Source: Archangium minus (GTDB taxonomy: Bacteria; Myxococcota; Myxococcia; Myxococcales; Myxococcaceae). From it: a DNA stretch of 64,000 nucleotides. The stretch is taken from assembly GCF_044360475.1 (NCBI RefSeq), contig NZ_CP043494.1, forward strand, positions 7,006,001 to 7,070,000, in the 5' to 3' direction. Position numbers and translations under genes: made by a program. This document shows positions 27,369 to 34,173 of this stretch, in pieces; position 1 is the stretch's first letter, and every line of letters starts with the position of its first letter. The notes beneath the pieces are model-generated. The model had not been told where the DNA came from. It did no database searches and saw only the letters and a list, made by a program, of their open reading frames with translations.

Positions 27369-29645
27369 TCACGGCTGGCCTTCCGGTAGTGCCGGCTGGT
27401 AGCGCATCAACCGGAGCGAGTTGAGCACCACGATCTGCGTGCTCAGGTTGTGCATGATGGCCGCCATCACCGGGTTGAGCAGGCCCAGCGCGCCAATGGC
27501 CACACCGCCCGAGTTGACCACCACGGACACAGCGTAGTTCTGCTGGATGACACGGAGCGTCCGGCGTCCGAGCGACAGCACGTCCACCACCCCGCGCAAA
27601 TCATTGGAGGCCAGGGCAATGTCCGCGGCCTCGACGGCCACGTCGCTGCCGGCGGTGTCCAGCGCGATGCCCACATTGGCCAGCGCGAGCGCGGGAGCAT
27701 CGTTGATGCCGTCACCCACCATGGCCACCCGGGCCCCCTCGTCGCGCAACTGGCGGACGAGGGCATACTTGTCGTCCGGCAGAAGGTTCGCTTTCACCTC
27801 GTCGATGCCCAGGTGGCGGGCCACCACGGCGGCACTCGTGGCAGCGTCTCCCGTCAGCATGAGGATGCGACGGATACCCGAGGCCCGCAGGCCCTTGATG
27901 GCCTCGGCGGCTTCGGGCCGAACTGTGTCGGCCACGCCCACCACGCCGACAGCCCTGTCGTTCACCGCGACGCAGATGGCGGTGTCGCCGCTGCGCTGGA
28001 ATTCCTCCACCTCGCGGTCGAGCGCCTCCGTCACAGGAACCTCGTGCTCGCGCAGCAGCCGGCGGCTGCCCACCAGAATCCGGTTTCCCGCCAGGTCCGC
28101 CCGCATGCCCCGGCCCACCACCACCTCGCAGTTGGTGTGCTCTGGCACCTTCATCTCCCGCTCGCTGGTGTACTGAAGCACCGCCAGCGCCAGCGGGTGC
28201 TGGCTGTGCAGCTCGCCACTGGCTGCAACAGTGACCACGTCCAGCGGCGGGTACTCCGGGTCCAACGAGACAACGCGCGTCACCCGTGGCGTCCCCACGG
28301 TGAGCGTCCCCGTCTTGTCGAAGACGATGGTGTCCAGCGAGCCCGCCTCCTCGAGGTAGGCACCACCCTTGATGAGGATGCCGCGCCGGGCCGCGTTGCC
28401 AATGGTGGCGGTGACGGCGGTAGGCGTGGCGAGACCGGCAGCGCACGGGCAGGCCACCACCAGCATGGTCAGGGCCCGGCGGTAGTCCCCGGTGAGCAGC
28501 AGCACCAGGCCAGACATGGCGAAGGACCACGGCACAAAGCGGCTGCTGAAGCGTTCACCCACGAGCTCGATGGGGGCCTGGTGCTCGCGCGCCTCCTCCA
28601 CCCGCTGGATGAGCCGCCCCATGGCCGTCTGGTTGCCCAGGCGCGTCGCCTTCACCTGAAGGCTGCCCGCCACCAACAGCGTGCCGGCGTAGATCTCGTC
28701 TCCCGAAGACTTCATCACCGGGAGGCTCTCACCCGTGATGGGCGCCTGGTTGACGGTGCCGTTGCCGCTCAGCACGGTGCCGTCCACAGCCACCTTCTGG
28801 CCCTCGTAGAAGGCCACCGTCTGCCCTACCTGCACCTCGCTCAGCGGACGCTTCACCTCGGTGCCATCCACCACCACGAAGACCGTGTCCTCGCCCAGCG
28901 ACAGCAGCTCTTCGATCGCCTGGCGCGAGCGCCGCAACGTGAGGAAGCGGAGGTACTCGCCCAGGTTGAGCAACCAGATGACGACCAGCGCCGGCACGTT
29001 TTCGCGCAGCACGAGGCTGGCGATGGTGGCCACCGTCACCAGGGTGTCCGTGTCGATATGGCTCGGCTGCCCCAGGCTGCGCACGCCCCCCTTGAAGAAG
29101 GGGTAGCCCGTCACGAGCGTCACCAGGCCCGCCACCGTCTTCAGAGGTCCCGAAACAGGTGCGTCGCGCCGGCCCACCAGCAGCTTCTTGGCCAAGACCA
29201 GCGTCAGCACCGCCCCGCCGATCATCAACCGGAGGATGTGTCCCCGCTCGACCGCATCACTCTCCTCCGGGGTGAGCTCGTAGGGGTTGTCATGGTGGTG
29301 ATGGTGGCCCGGAACGCCTTCGGTGTCGGTGTGCTTGCCCGACAACTCATGCACGTGGGGTGTGCCCCGCGACTGCGACGCCTCCGGGGGCGGCTCCGGG
29401 CGTGACGCGAGCGCCTCCACCGCCTGAGCCAACGCCTCGGTGGGCGGAGCCTCGCCGCGCCAGAGCAACAGGACACCGCCGGTGAGCGGGTTGACTTGCG
29501 CCCGCTCCACCCCAGGCAGGCGAGCCACTTCCAGCTCGAGCGCCCGCGCGAGCCGGCTCCGCCCCTTCACCCGCGCCACCCGGTAGCGCGTGCGTCCCGG
29601 AATGTCCGACAGCACCTCCACGCGTCGCGCTCCGGCCACCGCCAT
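27369..29645 (-). CDS. P1B-type metal-transporting ATPase, CtpC-like
   Basis: 758 residues from the ATG at 29645, where similarity begins. Residues 1-70 form an HMA-like fold without CxxC. A His-rich linker lies near 95-120 (HVHELSGKH, then a run of five His). The membrane metal motif is C399-P-C401 (ACPCAAGLATPT); the phosphorylated Asp is D443 (DKTGTLT); the SQHPLA motif and GDGINDAP follow. The C-terminal half reads like mycobacterial CtpC, which exports zinc (earlier reported for manganese). It begins one base after the stop of the small His-tailed membrane protein, mirroring the PacL1-CtpC pair. The metal here is not proven; zinc is the best guess. Confidence 0.85.
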   Translation of the reverse strand: MAVAGARRVEVLSDIPGRTRYRVARVKGRSRLARALELEVARLPGVERAQVNPLTGGVLLLWRGEAPPTEALAQAVEALASRPEPPPEASQSRGTPHVHELSGKHTDTEGVPGHHHHHDNPYELTPEESDAVERGHILRLMIGGAVLTLVLAKKLLVGRRDAPVSGPLKTVAGLVTLVTGYPFFKGGVRSLGQPSHIDTDTLVTVATIASLVLRENVPALVVIWLLNLGEYLRFLTLRRSRQAIEELLSLGEDTVFVVVDGTEVKRPLSEVQVGQTVAFYEGQKVAVDGTVLSGNGTVNQAPITGESLPVMKSSGDEIYAGTLLVAGSLQVKATRLGNQTAMGRLIQRVEEAREHQAPIELVGERFSSRFVPWSFAMSGLVLLLTGDYRRALTMLVVACPCAAGLATPTAVTATIGNAARRGILIKGGAYLEEAGSLDTIVFDKTGTLTVGTPRVTRVVSLDPEYPPLDVVTVAASGELHSQHPLALAVLQYTSEREMKVPEHTNCEVVVGRGMRADLAGNRILVGSRRLLREHEVPVTEALDREVEEFQRSGDTAICVAVNDRAVGVVGVADTVRPEAAEAIKGLRASGIRRILMLTGDAATSAAVVARHLGIDEVKANLLPDDKYALVRQLRDEGARVAMVGDGINDAPALALANVGIALDTAGSDVAVEAADIALASNDLRGVVDVLSLGRRTLRVIQQNYAVSVVVNSGGVAIGALGLLNPVMAAIMHNLSTQIVVLNSLRLMRYQPALPEGQP

Positions 29646-29646
29646 C

Positions 29647-30051
29647 TCAGCTCTCCTTCTTGGGAGGAGTCGGGACGGGATGGACGTGCCCGTGATCGTG
29701 CCCGTGGTGGTGGTGGCCGTGCGGCTCTCCCTCCTCGCCCATCTCGTGGCGCGCCTCCGCGACCACATCCTCGAAGTGCTCTCGCGTCTGCTCGGCCACC
29801 TGAGACAGCCAACGGCCCGTCCGGATGCCTCCCTTCACGGCCGTCCGCAACACAGGCCGGAAGGCCTTCGCCATGGGCCCTCCCGCGGCCCCCATGACCG
29901 CCGCCAGCGCGAAGCCCAGGCCAAAGCCCGTGAGCCCACTGACGCCCCGGCGGGGGACAGCTTCTCTCCCCCCTGACTCCACCTCCACACCCTCATCCCC
30001 CTTTACCCGAGCCCTCATCACCCTTGCCTTGGCCCTTGACCCTTCGGCCAT
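29647..30051 (-). CDS. Small membrane protein with His-rich tail (PacL-like P-ATPase partner)
   Basis: 134 residues; GGAGAGGGAC stands just before the ATG. Basic/acidic N-terminus, one hydrophobic segment near 40-62 (LTGFGLGFALAAVMGAAGG), an amphipathic helix (ISQ-like VLRTAVKGGIRTGRWL, then VAEQTREHFEDVVAEARHEM), and a metal-binding-looking tail HGHHHHGHDHGHVHP near 110-125. Mycobacterial PacL proteins (DUF1490) also have one membrane helix and a His/Asp tail, scaffold P-ATPases, and sit directly before them. Whether this is a true homologue or an analogue is unclear. Confidence 0.65.
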   Translation of the reverse strand: MAEGSRAKARVMRARVKGDEGVEVESGGREAVPRRGVSGLTGFGLGFALAAVMGAAGGPMAKAFRPVLRTAVKGGIRTGRWLSQVAEQTREHFEDVVAEARHEMGEEGEPHGHHHHGHDHGHVHPVPTPPKKES

Positions 30052-30172
30052 GTCCCTCTCCTTTCATCCCACTCTGGTCGAGATAGGGCGGTGTTCTTCA
30101 CCCGACAACCTATCGCTTGAGCGCCAGGCCGATACCCGCTCCAGAAAGCACGAGAATTCAAAGACTTGGAAC

Positions 30173-30194
30173 GCAATTGAGTTGCAGATACAAC
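30173..30194. promoter_or_regulatory. Possible metal-regulator operator in a divergent promoter region
   Basis: Overlapping dyads GCAATTGAGTTGC (30173-30185) and GTTGCAGATACAAC (30181-30194) lie in the 190-base gap between the divergent His-tailed protein and ZIP/ArsP genes. They form alternating CAA/TTG half-sites. No known consensus is matched exactly; treat as a candidate only. Confidence 0.35.
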
Positions 30195-30242
30195 CCCAGG
30201 GCAAACCTCTCGGTTTTGTCCTAGAATGCGAGGATGACCCCG

Positions 30243-32195
30243 ATGACGCTCCCCCTGAGTCTGGCGGCGTGGGTGATGGCCCCCTTTGTCGAGTGGTGTG
30301 TGAGGGGAAGGCGCCCGGCCACCGCGGCACTGGAGGGCCTCGTCTTCGTCGCGCTGGGCGGCATGGTGCTGGTGCACATCCTTCCACACAGTCTGTCGTT
30401 GGCGGGGATGGGAGCGTTGGGGGCGGCGGTGGGAGGGCTCGGACTGGCCCTCGCATTGGGGCGGCGGCTGCCCTCAGCAGCCGGACTGGTGCTGGCAGTG
30501 GTGGGGTTGGCGGTGCACGCGGCGCTCGAAGGGCGAGCCCTGTCGATGCACGGCACCGGAAGTGGAGTGCTCGCCCTGCTCGCCGTGGTGCTGCACCGGC
30601 TGCCGCTGGGCCTGGGCCTGTGGTGGCTCGTCCGGCCGGTGGTGGGGACCCTGGGCGCCAGTGCGCTGCTGGTGACCGTGGCGCTCGTCGGGGGCATGGG
30701 CATGGGCTGGGGCGGGTCGGCGTTCGAACCCGGCCTCCTTAAGGGAGCTGCCCTCATCCAAGCCTTCACCGCTGGCGCCTTCCTCCCCGCCCTCTTCCGG
30801 GGACGCGCAGGCAGTGCAGAGGAGCCAGCGCAGCGCCTTGCCGCGGGGCTGGGGGCTATCGCGGCCATCGCGCTGCTGGTGCTCGTCTCCCACGCGCACC
30901 CGGTGCTGGGCGCGCAGCCCGGCGAGCTCGGCGCGGGCACCACCTTCCTTCACCTGTCGCTGGAGACAGCACCCGCCCTGCTGGCCGCCTATGTCCTCAC
31001 CGGCCTCTTCCAGGCCCTGCTTGGCGAGGCCTCGCTGAGCTGGCTCAGTCGCGGCTCTGCTTTGTCACAGGCCTTGCGCGGCAGCATGGTGGGCATGCCG
31101 CTGGCGCTGTGCTCGTGTGGGGTGCTGCCCGTGTATCGCGGTCTCATCCGCAAGGGCGTTCCCATCGCCGCCGCGCTGTCCTTCTTGGTGGCCGCGCCGG
31201 AGCTGGGCGTAAGCGCCTTCCTTGTCTCCGTGCCGCTGATTGGCTGGCCTCTCACGCTGGCGCGCCTGGGTGGGGCCTTCGCCGTGGCTGTACTCTCCGG
31301 CGTCCTCGTGAGCCGCCTGATTCCGGCCTCACAGGTCGCGGCCATGGCCTCCCCGTCCGCGGGCTCCTCCACCCTGCCCCTGCGTCAGCGGCTGGCCCAC
31401 GGGCTGCGCGAGGGGCTCGTCGAGTCGGTGGATCACACAGCGCCTTGGATTCTCGTAGGGCTGGGGATGGCGGCCCTGGTGGAGCCGCTGCTGGCGGCCG
31501 AGTGGCTCTCGAGCCTGCCGCCGGGCTTGGACGTGCCCCTCTTCGCGCTGCTGGGTGTGCCCAGCTTCGTGTGCGCCTCGGGAGCCACGCCGCTGGTGGC
31601 GGTGCTGCTCCATAAGGGCCTGTCGCCAGGCGCCGCGCTGGCCTTCCTCATCACGGGGCCCGCCACCAACGTCACCACCTTCGCGGTGATGTCCCGGCTG
31701 CACGGGCGCAAGGTGACGCTGGCCTTCGGTGCGGTGGTGGCGCTCAGCTCCATTGGGCTGGGGCTGGCACTCAACATGCTGCTCCCGGCGCAGACGGGCC
31801 TGGCCCATCAACCGCAGCACGCGGATCACGAAGGGCTGGTGGAGTGGGTGGGGCTGGTGCTGCTGGGCGCGCTCTTCCTCGCCTCGCTACTGCGGCAGGG
31901 CCCGCGTGCATTCCTCACGCAGCTGCTGCCCGGTGGGGATTCTGGCGAAAGCACGGTGCCCACCGGCAACAAGCTGTCGGAGCTGCATGTCCACGGGCCG
32001 GCATGTGGCCACGACCACGCTCACCCCAGCTCCGAAGCCCGTGCGCCCCTTCTTCTTCTTCCCCAGGCGCACGTCCACGGTCCTGGCTGTACGCACGAGC
32101 ACGGTGCCCGCGCGCCCCTCCTCCTGCTCCCCAAGGCGCACGTCCACGGCCCCGAGTGCCAGAACGGCGCGGCCTGCTCCCACAGCAGGCCCTAG
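30243..32195 (+). CDS. Fusion permease: ZIP-like N-half plus ArsP/SO_0444-like permease and His/Cys-rich tail
   Basis: 650 residues. The ATG at 30243 is 9 bases from GAGG; an ATG at 30234 is too close to it. Residues 1-200 look ZIP-like (GMVLVHILPHSL, VHAALEGRAL, VLHRLPLGLGLWW). Residues 230-560 match the DUF318 permease family (ArsP; SO_0444 Cu/Zn efflux): CSCG at C290-C292 (PLALCSCGVLPVYRGLIRKG) and the matching repeat GVPSFVCASGATPLVAVLLHKG. The last 75 residues carry two copies of ARAPLLLLPxAHVHGPxC with extra HDHAH and THEHG runs. It is divergent from the CtpC/PacL-like pair and probably exports metal, but direction and metal are inferred. Confidence 0.78.
   Translation: MTLPLSLAAWVMAPFVEWCVRGRRPATAALEGLVFVALGGMVLVHILPHSLSLAGMGALGAAVGGLGLALALGRRLPSAAGLVLAVVGLAVHAALEGRALSMHGTGSGVLALLAVVLHRLPLGLGLWWLVRPVVGTLGASALLVTVALVGGMGMGWGGSAFEPGLLKGAALIQAFTAGAFLPALFRGRAGSAEEPAQRLAAGLGAIAAIALLVLVSHAHPVLGAQPGELGAGTTFLHLSLETAPALLAAYVLTGLFQALLGEASLSWLSRGSALSQALRGSMVGMPLALCSCGVLPVYRGLIRKGVPIAAALSFLVAAPELGVSAFLVSVPLIGWPLTLARLGGAFAVAVLSGVLVSRLIPASQVAAMASPSAGSSTLPLRQRLAHGLREGLVESVDHTAPWILVGLGMAALVEPLLAAEWLSSLPPGLDVPLFALLGVPSFVCASGATPLVAVLLHKGLSPGAALAFLITGPATNVTTFAVMSRLHGRKVTLAFGAVVALSSIGLGLALNMLLPAQTGLAHQPQHADHEGLVEWVGLVLLGALFLASLLRQGPRAFLTQLLPGGDSGESTVPTGNKLSELHVHGPACGHDHAHPSSEARAPLLLLPQAHVHGPGCTHEHGARAPLLLLPKAHVHGPECQNGAACSHSRP
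31981..32186 (+). repeat. His/Cys-rich imperfect repeats in the permease tail
   Basis: Encodes three HVHGPxC elements (near 31987, 32068 and 32143), the last two within near-identical 18-residue units (ARAPLLLLP, one variable residue, then AHVHGP). Spacing and His/Cys content suggest a metal-buffering tail. Confidence 0.7.
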
Positions 32196-32199
32196 CCTT

Positions 32200-33786
32200 T
32201 TACTTCACCGTGTCCTTGCGGGTCGTCGAAGAGGCACGGAAGCCGGCAACCCTCGCGGTAACCTCCGAGGACGACAGGAGGGCGTTCTCGGCGAAGTACA
32301 CCCAGTCCACATCCTGGTGATACGTCCGCGAGGTGGTCTTGGTCCTGTCCAGCTGATCAAACCAGATATTGAAGTAAATGAACTGGTCTGTCTCGGGGAG
32401 GTACTTGAGGTCGCTGTGCGTCGCCAGCAGCACGCCATTGGCGTAATAGCGAATGGACGATTCGGAGACCTGGAGGACGAGTGTCTGCCACTGCGACGCA
32501 TAGTCTCCATTGACACGGTTCGAAACCTTGTCTGACTGCTGGATGTCGGCTCTCGTGTCCTCCCACGAGGTCATCCAGAGGGTGCTGAGGTTGCCCTGTC
32601 CCCAGCCGCCATTGGGCATGTACTCGAAGTCCTGCTCCGAGTAGTTCAGATCATTCTGGACGTACTCGGTGATGGTGAAGAAGGTCTCGACGGGCTTGTC
32701 AGCGAAGTAGCGGGTGCCCGACAGCGGGGTGTTGTTGAACTTCACCCGGGCAGCATAGGTGCCGAACTTGAACTTCCTCGCAGTGGAGGAAACCTCGGCC
32801 TGCAGCGTGCTCCCAGTCGTGCCGCCCGTGCTCGCCTGGAGTCGCATCAGCTTGTTGCTGGCCGCCGAAGAGTCGGCGACGAAGGACACGTTGGCCGAGC
32901 TCCACGGAGCGCCATAGTCCGGCTGAGGCCCAGGGCCCGACCAGTTGGAGTCATTGCGCACGTACCACCAACTCCTGAAGCTGGAGTCGCTGGTACCCGT
33001 GTAGCTGAAGTCGTCGAAGAACTCGGTCGTGATCGTTCCGCCGTCACCGACACCACCGTCCCCCACTCCTCCGTCACCGACACCACCATCGCCGACACCG
33101 CCGTCACCCACTCCTCCGTCACCGACACCACCATCACCGACACCGCCGTCACCCACTCCTCCGTCACTGCCTCCCGCCGAGGGAGGAGTTCCGCCCCGCA
33201 GCCCACCCGTGGGCGTGGAACCGACATCGTGCACGGTGATCCGGCTCCAATCGATGAAGGTGCTGTGGCTGCCGTATGAGTAGTCGTCGGTCTCGTTGGT
33301 ATTGGCGCCAAACATCACCCCGAGATCGATAGGACTGATCCACGCACCAGGCGCCAAGCTTCCCGCACCACTGGTGAACCGAATCTCAGCGTACCGGTCA
33401 GCCCCCGTGTAGGACACAATTCCCGACGACACCGTCAGGTTGGGGCAAGCCGCAGACCCATTCCAATACCAGCATGCGACCGTCGCGTCCGGAGCATTGC
33501 CCTTTGTGAACCAGTAGCGCACGACAATGCTGCTCAGGGGAATCGAGGCCGAGGTGTTATTGCGAATCTTGATCTCGGCCTCGAGGATGTCGTCATTCGG
33601 GCCGTCGCTGTTTATGTTCTGATACTGCACAGTAAAATCATTCGTCCCGGCGAGGCTCTCTTCAAAGGGGATCACCAGGGACACCACGGAGAGCAGGGTC
33701 GCACATGTGCGGCGCAGACCGAAGCTGTGCTGCCAGACTTGCCTACATCGCTCGACAACTCCCAAGCGTTTCCAGCTCGAACTCAT
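32200..33786 (-). CDS. Secreted GH16-like enzyme with N-terminal CBM3
   Basis: 528 residues; the signal region is long (residues 1-46, ending EESLAG). Residues 47-190 match CBM3, a cellulose-binding module (VQYQNINSDGPNDDILEAEI, IVVRYWFTKG, CWYWNGSAACPNLTV). A linker of eight GGVGD units follows (about 208-248). The catalytic part, 255-505, has a GH16-type ExDxE motif as E384, D386 and E388 (SEQDFEYM), with WYVRNDSNW and WQTLVLQVSESSIRYYANG. It probably cuts a beta-glucan associated with cellulose. The stop lies 4 bases from the convergent permease stop, with no terminator visible between. Confidence 0.8.
   Translation of the reverse strand: MSSSWKRLGVVERCRQVWQHSFGLRRTCATLLSVVSLVIPFEESLAGTNDFTVQYQNINSDGPNDDILEAEIKIRNNTSASIPLSSIVVRYWFTKGNAPDATVACWYWNGSAACPNLTVSSGIVSYTGADRYAEIRFTSGAGSLAPGAWISPIDLGVMFGANTNETDDYSYGSHSTFIDWSRITVHDVGSTPTGGLRGGTPPSAGGSDGGVGDGGVGDGGVGDGGVGDGGVGDGGVGDGGVGDGGVGDGGTITTEFFDDFSYTGTSDSSFRSWWYVRNDSNWSGPGPQPDYGAPWSSANVSFVADSSAASNKLMRLQASTGGTTGSTLQAEVSSTARKFKFGTYAARVKFNNTPLSGTRYFADKPVETFFTITEYVQNDLNYSEQDFEYMPNGGWGQGNLSTLWMTSWEDTRADIQQSDKVSNRVNGDYASQWQTLVLQVSESSIRYYANGVLLATHSDLKYLPETDQFIYFNIWFDQLDRTKTTSRTYHQDVDWVYFAENALLSSSEVTARVAGFRASSTTRKDTVK
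33043..33162 (-). repeat. Eight tandem 15-bp repeats encoding GGVGD linker
   Basis: Eight consecutive 15-base units, each coding Gly-Gly-Val-Gly-Asp, with synonymous changes between units. Likely prone to copy-number change by slippage; the unit length keeps the frame. Confidence 0.85.
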
Positions 33787-34173
33787 GGAGCCTCCCTTTT
33801 CAGGAATACATTCTTCACCTGACTAGGTGGTTATCCTGATTTCGATATGACATTGCAAGTAGTGATTTATTTATACTCCAATCAGCACTCACCTCTTGAT
33901 TGAAACGCAAGAGCTGTTTGCTCAAAAAACAAGAAAGGACGTTCCTGCTTGCACCCGGCAGCGGTCCTCCCCACGAGGCCTGCCAACCCGCTGGGGCGTC
34001 GCGCCAGCAAGCGTCCTCTCGTCTTGCGCGACCGATCGCCCCACCCCCAACTTCCAGGGATGGGGCCGCAAGAATTGCGCGCCGGGAGGTGCCGCTCCCT
34101 CGGAAACCCTCTGGCGCAGCGAATGCTCTGTGGCTCCCTGCGTGGCTTTCACGCCCTTTGACGGAGCAGCACC
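33787..34173. other. Intergenic region between divergent genes, AT-rich promoter area
   Basis: 387 bases between the CBM3-GH16 start and the PPDK start. 33800-33945 is much more AT-rich than the surroundings (GATTTATTTATACTCC near 33862) and probably holds both promoters. The rest is GC-rich with no gene recognised. Confidence 0.4.
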
